DNA of 64,000 bases from contig CACIPU010000003.1 of assembly GCA_902588625.1 (NCBI GenBank), forward strand, positions 24,143 to 88,142, in the 5' to 3' direction. The notes beneath the pieces are model-generated. The model ran no database searches. It worked only from the letters and a program-made list of their open reading frames with translations, and was not told the origin of the DNA. How positions within the stretch are numbered: position 1 is the first letter of the stretch; each line of letters starts with the position of its first letter. The position numbers and the translations under genes were made by a program. Below, piece by piece: positions 9,188 to 19,317 of the stretch. This stretch comes from an uncultured Pelagibacteraceae bacterium. GTDB lineage: Bacteria > Pseudomonadota > Alphaproteobacteria > Pelagibacterales > Pelagibacteraceae.

Positions 9188-10512
9188 TTTGAATTTATCT
9201 TTTTATTTAATTTATTTTTAATTTCTTCAATAGTCAAAATGTCAGTTTTCCCGTTTATTTCCTTGAATTCAAATTGATTTTCTCCAGATTTTGACCCTAT
9301 AATAATTTGATAAGGTATTCCGATTAAATCAAATTTTTTAAACTTTGCAGATAAATGATCCTCTGTATCGTCAAAAAGTACGTCAATATTACTATTTTTT
9401 AAAAAATCATATATTTTTTTTGATTTTTCAAAATTTAAATCATCTTTTTTTTGCAAACTTGGAATAATAACAACGTCAAAAGGTGAAATAGACTCAGGCC
9501 ACTTCATAATGTTGTTATTAAACTTGGCCTCTATTACAGCCCCGACTAATCTTGAAACTCCAATTCCATATGAACCCATTTTGACATAAACCTTTTTACC
9601 ATCTTTTAAATCAACTGAACATTTTAATGGTTTTGAATACTTGTCACCAAAATAAAAAATATGTCCTACTTCAATTCCTTTTGTTGTTAGCTGATTATTT
9701 TTATTTACTTTACTCGTAAAATCTTCTTTTTTAAATTTATCATCTGTAACTGCATAAAAATTATCATATTTTCTTCTTAGGTTATTTATTGAAGGTTGAT
9801 TATTTTGGTGTTCATTAATATCAATATCAAAAATTCTTTTATCGGCGTAAATTTTACTTTCACCGGTATCAGCTAATATTATAAATTCATGAGATAAATC
9901 TCCTCCTATTGGTCCTGTATCAGCAGACATAGGTATAGCTGTAAGACCCAATCTTTTAAAAGTATTAAGATAAGCAAAAAACATTTTATTATAAGACTCT
10001 TTTGCCTTGTCATCATCTAAATCGAAAGAATAAGCATCCTTCATAAAAAATTCTTTACATCGCATTACACCAAATCTTGGTCTAAGTTCATCGCGGAATT
10101 TCCATTGAATGTGGTATAATATTTGAGGTAATGATTTATATGATTTAACGCTGGATCTAAAAATTTCTGTAATTAGTTCTTCATTTGTAGGACCATATAA
10201 TAAATCTTTTCCTTGTCTATCTTTTATTCTTAACATCTCTTCACCATAATCATCATATCTTCCACTTTCTTTCCATATTTCAGCAGATTGTATTGTTGGC
10301 ATTAACAACTCTTGTGCACCAATTTTATTTTGTTCTTCTCTAACAATTTTTTCAATTTTTTTCATAATTTTAAAACCTATAGGTAGCCAAGAATAAATAC
10401 CTGTGGAAGATTGTTTTATCATTCCAGTTTTTAACATAAGTTGATGAGATTTAATTTTAGCTTCAGATGGATTTTCTTTTAAAAGAGGAATGAATAGTTT
10501 TGATAAATACAT
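9184..10512 (-). CDS. proS: Prolyl-tRNA synthetase, short form
   Basis: ProRS charges tRNA-Pro. At 442 residues it is the short bacterial form found in many alphaproteobacteria, which lacks the approximately 180-residue INS editing domain between class II motifs 2 and 3. Visible motifs are TGIYSWLPIGFKIMKKIEKI (motif 1 region), WKFRDELRPRFGVMRCKEFFMKDAYSFD (motif 2) and GSYGIGVSRL (motif 3). The C-terminal anticodon-binding domain begins around residue 345 (FDVVIIPS). Proofreading of alanyl-tRNA-Pro would have to come from a free-standing INS/YbaK-type protein, and such a homologue is encoded at 38162-38644. Confidence 0.94.
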   Translation of the reverse strand: MYLSKLFIPLLKENPSEAKIKSHQLMLKTGMIKQSSTGIYSWLPIGFKIMKKIEKIVREEQNKIGAQELLMPTIQSAEIWKESGRYDDYGEEMLRIKDRQGKDLLYGPTNEELITEIFRSSVKSYKSLPQILYHIQWKFRDELRPRFGVMRCKEFFMKDAYSFDLDDDKAKESYNKMFFAYLNTFKRLGLTAIPMSADTGPIGGDLSHEFIILADTGESKIYADKRIFDIDINEHQNNQPSINNLRRKYDNFYAVTDDKFKKEDFTSKVNKNNQLTTKGIEVGHIFYFGDKYSKPLKCSVDLKDGKKVYVKMGSYGIGVSRLVGAVIEAKFNNNIMKWPESISPFDVVIIPSLQKKDDLNFEKSKKIYDFLKNSNIDVLFDDTEDHLSAKFKKFDLIGIPYQIIIGSKSGENQFEFKEINGKTDILTIEEIKNKLNKKINSN

Positions 10513-10515
10513 ATT

Positions 10516-12180
10516 TTATATTCTGACTAAATTTACGTTTGTATAAGGTCTCTTTCCAGTCTTTTCTTTAACTGTTTTTCTACAATCGATCCTCAAGGTT
10601 TCTATTAGACTTTTTTCTTGTTTTGAGTTTTGTAGAGAAAATGTTTTGCATATTTTTCTTATTTTTTCATTTAAAATAAAAACAAAATCACTATTTTCTC
10701 CGTTACTAGGTATTCCTTTAAACGAAATAATAGGATTTTTTACTAAAGACCCAGTTTTATTAATTAAAAGTGTTATTTCTAAAAAACCATTGAAAGATAT
10801 ATTAATTCTCTCTTTAATAGAGTGTGAGTCTTCACCTACACTCAATTTACCATCTACATACATTCTTCCTACTGGAGCTTTATCAATTATTTTTGGTTTT
10901 TCGCCAGGATAAAGTTGAACAATATCACCATTTTCAATTTTTACAGGGTAAGGTACCTGCATTTCTTTTGCAAAATTTATATGTTCTATCATATGTCTAT
11001 GTTCGCCATGAACGGGAATGATTGATTTTGGTTTCACCCATTTATACATATCTTTTAAATCTTCTCTATTGGGATGTCCTGAGACATGAACAAATTCATT
11101 GTCTTCTGATACTACATCAATACTATTTTTAACTAACTGATTATGAAGTTTAAATAATTTTTTTTCGTTACCAGGAATAATTTTTGATGAAAATATAACT
11201 GTATCTTTAGGTTCGATAAATACATCGGGATGAATATAATTTGCTATCCTCATCATTGCCCCATTTGGTTCTCCTTGACTACCTGTACACAAATATAAAA
11301 TTTTCTTTTTTTCTATATTTTTTGCATCACGTGTGTCCAAAGGTTCGATTAAATCACTTAAATAACCACATTGGCGCGCTGCTTTATATATTCTGTGCAT
11401 AGACCTTCCAACGAGAGAGATATGTCTCCCCAATTTTTTAGCACAATAAAAAATGCTTTCCATGCGTGCTACATTTGATGCAAAAGAAGTAACTATAATT
11501 CTGTTTGTTCTATTTTCCATTATTTTTAATAAACTTTCTCTTACATCAGACTCTGATCCAGCTCTACCTGGACTAAAAACATTTGTTGAATCACATATCA
11601 TAGCTAATATTCCTTGTTCACCAATTTTTTTGAGTTTTTCTTCATTAATTTTTTCTCCAATTAGGGGGTTTGGATCTATCTTCCAGTCTCCTGTATGTAA
11701 AACTAATCCTGAAGGTGTTTTAATACTAAGACCGTTTGGTTCTAGAATGGAATGTGTAAGTGTAACAAATTCAATTTCAAATGGCCCAAGTGAAATGTTT
11801 CCATTTAACTTAACTATTTTCAATTTATTTCCTAAGTCAATTTTTTTTTCTCTAAATTTTTCTTTTATTAAAATGCTAGTAAATGGTGTAGCATAAATAT
11901 CGCAAAGCAATTTGGGCCATATATGTGCAATAGCACCGATATGATCTTCATGGGCATGAGTCAAAACGAGGCCAAGTAAATCATTCTTTTTATCAACTAT
12001 GAAACCAGGATCGGGATAAATTAAATCTATTCCTGGTATAGTATCATCTGCAAATGTAACTCCTATATCAACTATAATCCATTTTCTATTCCCTGGATTA
12101 CCATAAGCAAATAAATTCATATTCATGCCTATTTCTCCTGATCCACCAAGTGGACAAAAAATAAATTCTTCTTTTTTCAT
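10516..12180 (-). CDS. rnj: Ribonuclease J
   Basis: RNase J is a metallo-beta-lactamase/beta-CASP nuclease with 5'-3' exo- and endonuclease activity in mRNA and rRNA processing. The 554-residue protein carries the zinc motif THAHEDHIGA near residues 75-84, the CDSTNVFSPG segment typical of the beta-CASP insert, VSGHPNRED and a second His motif in IPVHGEHRH. The C-terminal domain is shorter than in Bacillus RNase J1. RNase J together with an RNase E/G (at 55735) is a known alphaproteobacterial combination. It lies 3 nt from proS and directly abuts coaX. Confidence 0.94.
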   Translation of the reverse strand: MKKEEFIFCPLGGSGEIGMNMNLFAYGNPGNRKWIIVDIGVTFADDTIPGIDLIYPDPGFIVDKKNDLLGLVLTHAHEDHIGAIAHIWPKLLCDIYATPFTSILIKEKFREKKIDLGNKLKIVKLNGNISLGPFEIEFVTLTHSILEPNGLSIKTPSGLVLHTGDWKIDPNPLIGEKINEEKLKKIGEQGILAMICDSTNVFSPGRAGSESDVRESLLKIMENRTNRIIVTSFASNVARMESIFYCAKKLGRHISLVGRSMHRIYKAARQCGYLSDLIEPLDTRDAKNIEKKKILYLCTGSQGEPNGAMMRIANYIHPDVFIEPKDTVIFSSKIIPGNEKKLFKLHNQLVKNSIDVVSEDNEFVHVSGHPNREDLKDMYKWVKPKSIIPVHGEHRHMIEHINFAKEMQVPYPVKIENGDIVQLYPGEKPKIIDKAPVGRMYVDGKLSVGEDSHSIKERINISFNGFLEITLLINKTGSLVKNPIISFKGIPSNGENSDFVFILNEKIRKICKTFSLQNSKQEKSLIETLRIDCRKTVKEKTGKRPYTNVNLVRI

Positions 12181-12957
12181 CTACATTAAATAATTTTTAT
12201 TTTTTCTAAAAATTTCAATTATTCCTTTAATTGTTATATTCTTGTCTACCTTAAAATTCTTATTAATAGAAGACCTAAATAAATCAGCATACCCACCAGT
12301 AAAAATTATTTTATATTTTTTTTTAGTCTCGTTTTCTATTTTTAAAATAATATTATTTATTAAACCAGAATATCCCCAGAAAAAACCTGAGCGTAAGGCT
12401 TCAATAGTATTTTTTCCTATGACTTTTTTTTGTTTTTTCATTAAAAAAGTAGGTATTTGATCAGCAGAGTCGACTAAGCCTTTTAGCGAAACATTTATTC
12501 CTGGCGCAATTATACCACCAGTATAAATACCATTTTTAGTTACTACATCAAATGTGGTAGCTGTACCAAAGTCTAAAACTATACAATTAGATTTAAATAT
12601 TTTATGAGCAGCAACGGCATTAGCTATTCTATCAGATCCTACTTGTTTTTTATTCTTGATATTTATCTTGATTATTTTTTTAATATTTTTTTTTTTAATT
12701 TCAATCAAATTGACTTTATAAAATGTTCTTAAAAACTTTTTTAATTTTAATTCATATTTAGGTACAACACTTGAGAACAAAGCATTTTTGTTTAATTTAT
12801 TTTTCTTTATAATTTTGGATAAATTTTTCTTTAAAAATTTTTGTGATAATATATGTGCTGAATTGAAATAAACAAAATTTTTGATCTTAAAGTTTTTAAG
12901 ATTTATTATACAAATTTTTGTATTTGTATTTCCTATATCTCCAATTAATATATTCAT
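12181..12957 (-). CDS. coaX: Type III pantothenate kinase
   Basis: CoaX phosphorylates pantothenate in the first committed step of coenzyme A synthesis. The 258-residue protein starts with ILIGDIGNTNTKI, the ASKHA-fold phosphate-1 motif. It continues with QVGSDRIANAVAAH, then LDFGTATTFDVV (phosphate-2) and GGIIAPGINVSLKGL, all diagnostic of type III kinases. The stretch between residues 75 and 110 is unusually Lys/Asn/Ile-rich, as expected from the AT bias. The order birA-coaX-rnj downstream of nuoN is a familiar alphaproteobacterial arrangement. Confidence 0.93.
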   Translation of the reverse strand: MNILIGDIGNTNTKICIINLKNFKIKNFVYFNSAHILSQKFLKKNLSKIIKKNKLNKNALFSSVVPKYELKLKKFLRTFYKVNLIEIKKKNIKKIIKINIKNKKQVGSDRIANAVAAHKIFKSNCIVLDFGTATTFDVVTKNGIYTGGIIAPGINVSLKGLVDSADQIPTFLMKKQKKVIGKNTIEALRSGFFWGYSGLINNIILKIENETKKKYKIIFTGGYADLFRSSINKNFKVDKNITIKGIIEIFRKNKNYLM

Positions 12958-12960
12958 TTG

Positions 12961-13554
12961 TTAATCTAAGGATCCTCCATCTATCATAGCAGTTATATCT
13001 TTAGTATCTAAAAAACTTAAAGAACTTAAATTATAAAAAAATTTACTATATCTTGCATATAATATAAAAATTAATTCTTTATTATTAACTCTTTTTTTTG
13101 TTTCTAAAAGAATATTTGTAGCTTTATATTTATTTGTAATATTAGGACTTGAAATAACATTTATTCCTACTCCTACAATTAAAAATTTTTTCTTATTTAA
13201 AGTGATTACTTCTTGTAGAATTCCACAAACTTTTTTTCCATTAAGTAAAATATCGTTTGGTCTTTTAAATGAAATCTTTTTATTTATACAAAATTCTTTA
13301 ATTACACTAGAAACTATTGCTGAATTAATTAAGTAAAACTCATTAGATTTTGGATAATTTTTTTTTAGTGGAAAAAAAATTGAAACAAATAAATTGCCTA
13401 TATCTGATATCCATTTTTTTCCATGGGTACCTCTGCCTTTGTTTTGAGATTCAGCGTAAATAAATCCATTTATTCCTTTTTTCTTTTTTATCAAATCTAT
13501 AGCCACATCATTTGTGCTAGTTACTCTTTTAAATTTAAATATTTTAAATTTCAT
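12961..13554 (-). CDS. birA: Biotin-protein ligase (short BirA, catalytic domain only)
   Basis: This enzyme attaches biotin to the acetyl-CoA carboxylase carrier protein (accB, present here at 59056). The 197-residue protein has STNDVA at the N-terminus, the biotinyl-AMP loop GRGTHGKKW (consensus GRGRxGRxW), KRPNDILLNGKKVCGIL and GVGINV. It lacks both the N-terminal helix-turn-helix repressor domain and most of the C-terminal SH3-like domain of E. coli BirA, so it should be purely enzymatic. Its start codon shares one base with the nuoN stop. Confidence 0.9.
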   Translation of the reverse strand: MKFKIFKFKRVTSTNDVAIDLIKKKKGINGFIYAESQNKGRGTHGKKWISDIGNLFVSIFFPLKKNYPKSNEFYLINSAIVSSVIKEFCINKKISFKRPNDILLNGKKVCGILQEVITLNKKKFLIVGVGINVISSPNITNKYKATNILLETKKRVNNKELIFILYARYSKFFYNLSSLSFLDTKDITAMIDGGSLD

Positions 13555-14966
13555 TAATAAATTTGTATAGATGCAATAATATCAATTAATATTGAAGGAT
13601 AAATAAAATATAATAAGATAGATATTGTAGAAATAATCAATGAAGCTCTAAGCCCCCAATCATAAATTTGGTCAAAAGGTTTTTTTGCTTTATCAAAGTA
13701 AATAATTTTTATAATTCTTAAATAGTAAAAAGCTGAAATTACTGTTGTTAACAAACCAATTATTGCTAATGCATACATTTCTACTTTTATTACACTCATG
13801 AAAATATAAAACTTTGCAAAAAAACCAGCTAGCGGAGGAATCCCAGCAAGTGAGAAGAAAATTACTAGAAACGAAACAGATAACAATGGTTGATTTTTTG
13901 ATAATCCTGACAAGTCATTAATATTTTCGTAATAATTATTTTCTATTCTCATCATAAAAATACAAGCGAAAGCTCCTAGATTCATTACCAAATATATAAT
14001 TAAATAAATTATTGAACTCTGAATTCCTTCAATTGTTCCTGTTGCGACTCCAGCTAAAGCATATCCCATGTGCCCGATCGAACTATATGCCATAAGCCTT
14101 TTAATATTATTTTGTCCTATAGCAGCTACAGCACCTAAAATCATAGAAGCTATTGATAAAAAAACTACTATTGTTTGCCAATGCTCTACTACATTTATAA
14201 AAGGAACGTACATAAATCTAATAAAAACAGTTAATGCTGCAACCTTTGGAACGATAGCAAAAAAACTTGTTACAGAAGTTGGGGACCCTTCATAAACATC
14301 AGGGGTCCACATATGAAAAGGTGCTGCTGATATCTTAAAAGCTAAACCAATTATTATAAAAACAATTCCAAAAATAGCTCCAAAATTTTTATCATTTAAA
14401 TTATTTGAAATTATTTCAAAATTAGTTGATCCAGTAAAACCATAAATTAAAGAACATCCATAAAGCAATAAGCCAGTAGCTAGCGCACTTAAAATAAAGT
14501 ATTTGAGTCCTGCTTCAGTAGATCTTTCGTTATTTCTCTTAAAAGACGCTAAAATATATAAACATAGAGATTGTAGTTCTAAACCTAAATAAAAAAGTAT
14601 CAAATCATAGGAGCTTATCATAATCAACATTCCTAAAACAGATGACAGCGTTATAACAAAATACTCTACTTTATCTATATTGTTAATTTTTATATATTCA
14701 TTAGATGAAAATAAAACAAGTATACAAAATAACAAAGTGAGAATTTTCATAACTATAGATAAATTATCAATAATATAATTTTCACTAAATATTTTAATTA
14801 CTTCATTTGGTTGGTTCGCAACAAGCGCAAGAGTAAAAAATAAACTTGTTATGGTTAAAAACTTTATTGGCTTAAATTTACCTTTATAAAAGATGCCAAT
14901 CATTAAAAGTAACGAAATAGAAAAAAATAAAAAGAGTTCAGGTAAAATATATAAAGCAATATTCAT
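13554..14966 (-). CDS. nuoN: NADH-quinone oxidoreductase subunit N
   Basis: NuoN is one of three antiporter-like proton-pumping subunits in the complex I membrane arm. It is about 470 residues and almost wholly hydrophobic, with roughly 14 helices. It carries the conserved motifs YYLGLELQSL-like (FYLGLELQSLCLYIL), KYFILSALATG, FKISAAPFHMWTPDVYEGSPTS and NNIKRLMAYSSIGHMGY, which include the pumping Lys and Glu residues. I start it at the ATG at 14966, which forms TGATG with the nuoM stop and has AAGGAA about 7-8 nt upstream. A TTG one codon earlier is in frame but less likely. Confidence 0.95.
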   Translation of the reverse strand: MNIALYILPELFLFFSISLLLMIGIFYKGKFKPIKFLTITSLFFTLALVANQPNEVIKIFSENYIIDNLSIVMKILTLLFCILVLFSSNEYIKINNIDKVEYFVITLSSVLGMLIMISSYDLILFYLGLELQSLCLYILASFKRNNERSTEAGLKYFILSALATGLLLYGCSLIYGFTGSTNFEIISNNLNDKNFGAIFGIVFIIIGLAFKISAAPFHMWTPDVYEGSPTSVTSFFAIVPKVAALTVFIRFMYVPFINVVEHWQTIVVFLSIASMILGAVAAIGQNNIKRLMAYSSIGHMGYALAGVATGTIEGIQSSIIYLIIYLVMNLGAFACIFMMRIENNYYENINDLSGLSKNQPLLSVSFLVIFFSLAGIPPLAGFFAKFYIFMSVIKVEMYALAIIGLLTTVISAFYYLRIIKIIYFDKAKKPFDQIYDWGLRASLIISTISILLYFIYPSILIDIIASIQIY

Positions 14967-16468
14967 CAATTATTCCTTTGAGATAAAAATAGATTTAAAT
15001 CAACTTGATAATTTTTAATTACGTTATCAATTGAAATATCAATAGTATTAAGTAATGGTTCGGGATAAAAACCAAAAAATAAAACCAAAAAGGCCAATAA
15101 ATAAAGAATGTAAAATTCTGTTTTGTTTAAATCTTTTAACTTTTTTAATTCAGAATTTAAAATTTTTCCAAAAATAATTCTCTTATATAGCCATAACATA
15201 TACGCAGCACCTAAAATAACTCCAAAGCTGGCAAAAAATGCTGTGATTATACTTTTTTGAAAAACTCCAACTAAAATTAAAAACTCACCTACAAAACCAC
15301 TTGTACCAGGTAAACCAAGGGCACCAAGTGTAAAAATCATAAATACTAAGGAATATTTTGGCATAACGTTAACTAAGCCGCTATAAGAAGAAATAGCTCT
15401 TGATTGCATTCGATCATATAATACACCAACGCATAGGAAAAGAGCAGCGGAAATTAAACCATGACTCAACATCTGAATTATACTTCCTTCCATACCTTGT
15501 TTTGTTAAAGAGAATATTCCAATTGAAACAAACCCCATATGAGCAACCGAAGAGTAAGCAATTAATTTTTTCATATCCTCTTGCATTAATGCTACTAACG
15601 AAGTGTAAATTATGGCTATTACACTTAATGAAAAAATAAATGGTGTAAAATAATCTGATGCAACAGGAAATAATCCTAATGAAAATCTAATGAAACCATA
15701 TCCAGCCATTTTTAAAAGTATAGCAGCCAAAATTACTGATCCAGTTGTTGGAGCTTCAACATGAGCATCTGGAAGCCAAGTATGAACTGGCCACATTGGC
15801 ATTTTAACAGCAAAAGAGCTAAAAAAAGCTAGCCATAATAAATATTGGTATTTTTCGGGAATAGTCAGATTTAATAGTTTTATAACATCGGTGCTTCCAG
15901 TAATCCAATATATAGAAATAATTGCAACTAACATTAAAACAGAACCTAACAAAGTGAATAAAAAAAATTTAAATGCCGAATAAACTCTTCTTGAGCCTCC
16001 CCAAATACCAATTATTAAAAACATCGGTATAAGCCCTCCCTCAAAAAAAAGATAAAAAATAACAAGATCCAAAGAACAAAAAACACCAAGCATCAAGGTT
16101 TCTAGTACAAGAATAGCAATAAGAAATTCTTTAATTTTATGCTTAATGCTACTAATTCCAGAAAATATACATATAGGAGTTATAAAAGTTGTAAGTATAA
16201 TAAATAATATTGAAATTCCATCTATACCTAATTGAAAATTTATAAAACCATTAATCCATATTTTGTTTTCTATAAACTGGAAATCAGAAATTGTTTTATC
16301 AAAAGAAAACCACAGAAAAAGTGATAGCAAAAAATTTACTATTGATGAGAATATCGCTACATATTTAGAATTTTTTTCAATATTTTTTTCACTTCCTTGT
16401 GTAATTAAAATAAAGATAGCACCAATCGCAGGTATAGATATAATAGCTGAAAGAATAGGAAAATTCAT
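14966..16468 (-). CDS. nuoM: NADH-quinone oxidoreductase subunit M
   Basis: NuoM is the middle antiporter-like subunit of complex I. The 500-residue membrane protein has the family blocks DGISILFIILTTF, FYLFFEGGLIPMFLIIGIWG (with the key transmembrane Glu), KMPMWPVHTWLPDAHVEAPT and MKKLIAYSSVAHMGFV, followed by the LSHGLISAALFLCVGVLYDR helix. The length is normal. It abuts nuoL, which ends one base before its start, and shares one base with nuoN. Confidence 0.97.
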   Translation of the reverse strand: MNFPILSAIISIPAIGAIFILITQGSEKNIEKNSKYVAIFSSIVNFLLSLFLWFSFDKTISDFQFIENKIWINGFINFQLGIDGISILFIILTTFITPICIFSGISSIKHKIKEFLIAILVLETLMLGVFCSLDLVIFYLFFEGGLIPMFLIIGIWGGSRRVYSAFKFFLFTLLGSVLMLVAIISIYWITGSTDVIKLLNLTIPEKYQYLLWLAFFSSFAVKMPMWPVHTWLPDAHVEAPTTGSVILAAILLKMAGYGFIRFSLGLFPVASDYFTPFIFSLSVIAIIYTSLVALMQEDMKKLIAYSSVAHMGFVSIGIFSLTKQGMEGSIIQMLSHGLISAALFLCVGVLYDRMQSRAISSYSGLVNVMPKYSLVFMIFTLGALGLPGTSGFVGEFLILVGVFQKSIITAFFASFGVILGAAYMLWLYKRIIFGKILNSELKKLKDLNKTEFYILYLLAFLVLFFGFYPEPLLNTIDISIDNVIKNYQVDLNLFLSQRNN

Positions 16469-18379
16469 TTATCTTAAAATTAAATAAGTTAATAAAATAG
16501 AGAAACTCAACAACATTACAAAAGCATAATGATATAAGTACCCGCTTTGAAAATTAACAGCTTTATTTGAAATAATTTTAATTATTTTTGAAACGCCATC
16601 AGGTCCATATTTATCAATTGTGTCAAGATCTCCCTTTTTCCATAGGAAAAATCCAATTTTTTTTAATGGTTGTACAAAAATAAATGTATACAATTCGTCA
16701 AAATACCATTTGTTTAACAGAAAGTTATATAGAAAGTTGTATTTTAAAACTAAATATTTAGTAATTTTATCATTCTTTATATAAACATAATAGGAAAGGG
16801 GAATAGATAATGTTACTATTAATGGTGTTAAAATTAATAACCATGTTGGTGGATGTTCATGGGAAATGTCACCAAGAAAAAAAATTGCTTTTCCCCAAAA
16901 ATCTAAACTTTCTTTTCCAATAAATATTTCTTTAAAAATAAAACCTACAAAAATTGCTCCCATAGCTAATAAAAAAGAAGGTATTAACATAATTAAAGTT
17001 GAGTCTTTTATAGAATTTAAATTATTTTCTTTATTGTTATACTTGCCATGAAAGGTTTTAAAAATTAATCTCCAAGAATAAATTGAAGTTAGGAACGCAG
17101 TTAAAACTCCTATAAATGTTGCAGAATAACCAATTAAACTATCCTTTGAGTAAGCAAATTCTATAATTGCATCTTTTGAATAATAACCTGACAAAAAAGG
17201 AAAGCCTGTTAAGGCAAGAGTTCCTATTATCATCAAAATATAGGTATAAGGTATTTTTCTCCAAACACCTCCCATTAATCTTATATCCTGTTCATCCTTA
17301 AATGAATGAATCACGCATCCTGAACCTAAAAATAATAAAGCTTTAAAAAATGCATGCGTAAATAAATGAAACATTGCAACATGATAAGCTCCTATGCCAG
17401 CAGCAAAAAACATATAGCCAAGTTGGCTACATGTTGAGTAAGCTACTATTTTCTTTATGTCGTTTTGAACAAGAGCTATTGTTGCAGCAAAAAATGCAGT
17501 TGTCATTCCAACTACAGTTACTACATTTAAAGCAAATTGTGAGTATTCAAATATTGGAGAACATCTAACTACTAAAAATACACCTGCTGTAACCATTGTT
17601 GCTGCATGTATCAAAGCTGAAACTGGAGTTGGTCCTTCCATAGCATCGGGCAACCAAGTATGAAGAAATATTTGAGCTGATTTTCCCATTGCTCCTATAA
17701 AAAGCATTAAGCATATCAAAGTAATTAAATTTAAATTTAAACCTAAAAAAACAATCTCTTTCGTTATGAAATATGGTGTCATTGCAAAAACTTCATTATA
17801 ATTAAGTGTTTTATAAAAAAAGAAAATTAAAAAAATGCCAATTGCAAAACCGAAATCACCTACTCTATTTACTATGAAAGCTTTTATAGCTGCTGCATTA
17901 GCAGAAGATTTTTTATACCAAAAGCCAATTAGTAGGTAGGAACAAAGACCAACTCCTTCCCAACCAAAAAATAATTGCAAAAAATTATCTGCAGTTACCA
18001 ATGTTAGCATTGAAAATGTAAACAAAGATAAATAAGACATAAAACGAGGTTTGTGTGGATCGTGACTCATATACCCTATTGAATAAAAATGAATTAGTGA
18101 AGAAATTAGACTCACAACAACCAACATTACAACGGTTAAACTATCTATATATATTGACCAATTAGAATTAAAATTACCTGAGGTTATCCAAGTAAATATT
18201 ATTTTGTTACTGGAATAATCATTAACAAATACTTTATAAAAAAGTATGACTGACAGTATTCCTGAGATAGCTACTAATATGCTTGATATAATTTGACTGT
18301 AAAATTCACCTATCCTCTTTCCAAAAAAACCTGAAATTATTGATGAGAACAAAGGTAAAAATAAAATAGCATATTCCAT
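16469..18379 (-). CDS. nuoL: NADH-quinone oxidoreductase subunit L
   Basis: NuoL is the distal antiporter-like subunit, carrying the long lateral helix that runs along the membrane arm. It is 636 residues. Diagnostic segments are FFGWEGVGLCSYLLIGFW, VNRVGDFGFAIGI, GKSAQIFLHTWLPDAMEGPT, PVSALIHAATMVTAGVFLV and NDIKKIVAYSTCSQLGYM. The region from about residue 510 to 600 corresponds to the lateral helix and terminal anchor. It starts one base downstream of the nuoK stop. Confidence 0.97.
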   Translation of the reverse strand: MEYAILFLPLFSSIISGFFGKRIGEFYSQIISSILVAISGILSVILFYKVFVNDYSSNKIIFTWITSGNFNSNWSIYIDSLTVVMLVVVSLISSLIHFYSIGYMSHDPHKPRFMSYLSLFTFSMLTLVTADNFLQLFFGWEGVGLCSYLLIGFWYKKSSANAAAIKAFIVNRVGDFGFAIGIFLIFFFYKTLNYNEVFAMTPYFITKEIVFLGLNLNLITLICLMLFIGAMGKSAQIFLHTWLPDAMEGPTPVSALIHAATMVTAGVFLVVRCSPIFEYSQFALNVVTVVGMTTAFFAATIALVQNDIKKIVAYSTCSQLGYMFFAAGIGAYHVAMFHLFTHAFFKALLFLGSGCVIHSFKDEQDIRLMGGVWRKIPYTYILMIIGTLALTGFPFLSGYYSKDAIIEFAYSKDSLIGYSATFIGVLTAFLTSIYSWRLIFKTFHGKYNNKENNLNSIKDSTLIMLIPSFLLAMGAIFVGFIFKEIFIGKESLDFWGKAIFFLGDISHEHPPTWLLILTPLIVTLSIPLSYYVYIKNDKITKYLVLKYNFLYNFLLNKWYFDELYTFIFVQPLKKIGFFLWKKGDLDTIDKYGPDGVSKIIKIISNKAVNFQSGYLYHYAFVMLLSFSILLTYLILR

Positions 18380-18380
18380 G

Positions 18381-18692
18381 TTAACCTCTCAGTGAACTAA
18401 TTTGTTCGACATCGATAGATCCTTTATTTTTGTAATATATAACAATTATAGCTAATCCAACTGCTGCTTCTGCAGCTGCTACTGTTAGGATAAACATAGT
18501 AAAAATTTGTCCAGTTATATTTTGCAAATATATCGAAAAGGATACTAAATTAATATTTACTGCTAAAAGTATTAATTCGATTGACATTAATATAGTAATA
18601 ATATTTTTTTTATTTATAAATATTCCAACAACACCAATAGTAAAAATAATAGCACCTAAAGTTAAATAATGGCCTATGCTTACTTCAATCAT
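18381..18692 (-). CDS. nuoK: NADH-quinone oxidoreductase subunit K
   Basis: NuoK is a three-helix subunit of the complex I proton channel. I use the ATG at 18692 ([15 protein letters not shown]), giving 103 residues, rather than an in-frame start 11 codons upstream. An AAGGAG ribosome-binding site sits 9 nt before this ATG, and the family starts here. The helices include IEL...AVNINLVSF with the conserved pumping Glu ([11 protein letters not shown]) and [15 protein letters not shown] with the second. It overlaps nuoJ by 8 nt. Confidence 0.95.
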   Translation of the reverse strand: MIEVSIGHYLTLGAIIFTIGVVGIFINKKNIITILMSIELILLAVNINLVSFSIYLQNITGQIFTMFILTVAAAEAAVGLAIIVIYYKNKGSIDVEQISSLRG

Positions 18693-19317
18693 TAAGTTTA
18701 ACTCCTTTGTCGCTTTCAACTTCAACTAATGATATTGAACTATCTTTTTCTCTATTTATCTGTTCAAAGTATTTTTGTCTTTTTACATTTTCTTTTTTCT
18801 TAAAAGTAAGAGTTATTGCTCCTATCATAGCAACTAATAAAATCATTCCGGATATTTGAAAAAGTAAAATGTAGTCAGTGTACAAAACATTACCTATAGC
18901 ATGTGTATTACTAATTTCTGAATTTATGTTTATAGATGAAAATACGCTGAAAGTTTCTTTATATTTCCATCCGCTTACCACAATTAACATTTCAAGTAAT
19001 ATTATTAACCCTACAAGTGAGGCAACAGATCTGTAATTAATTATTTTTTTTTTTAAGTTCTTTTTGTTTACAATTTCAGTAACATTTAGCATCATTACTA
19101 CGAATAAAAATAAAACAGCCACAGCTCCTACATAAACTATAAGCATTATCATTCCCAAAAATTCTGCTCCTATCATTATAAATAAAATTGAAATACTGAC
19201 AAAAACTAATATTAGAAAAAAAACTGAATAAACTGTATTTCTTGACAGGGTAACCATTAATGATGATAAAATTGCTATCCCAGAAAAAAAATAAAAAAAA
19301 AATGTATGTGCTAACAT
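18685..19317 (-). CDS. nuoJ: NADH-quinone oxidoreductase subunit J
   Basis: NuoJ is a five-helix membrane-arm subunit. The 210-residue protein shows [20 protein letters not shown], then [28 protein letters not shown], the highly conserved third helix with a pi-bulge in E. coli. The C-terminal 35 residues or so are a charged cytoplasmic tail. It follows nuoI with no gap and overlaps nuoK by 8 nt. Confidence 0.95.
   Translation of the reverse strand: MLAHTFFFYFFSGIAILSSLMVTLSRNTVYSVFFLILVFVSISILFIMIGAEFLGMIMLIVYVGAVAVLFLFVVMMLNVTEIVNKKNLKKKIINYRSVASLVGLIILLEMLIVVSGWKYKETFSVFSSININSEISNTHAIGNVLYTDYILLFQISGMILLVAMIGAITLTFKKKENVKRQKYFEQINREKDSSISLVEVESDKGVKLND

Noticed and set aside
11453..11896. 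A 147-codon plus-strand open frame inside rnj
   Set aside because: It lies wholly antisense to conserved RNase J sequence and its translation has no recognisable features. It is a shadow of codon usage.
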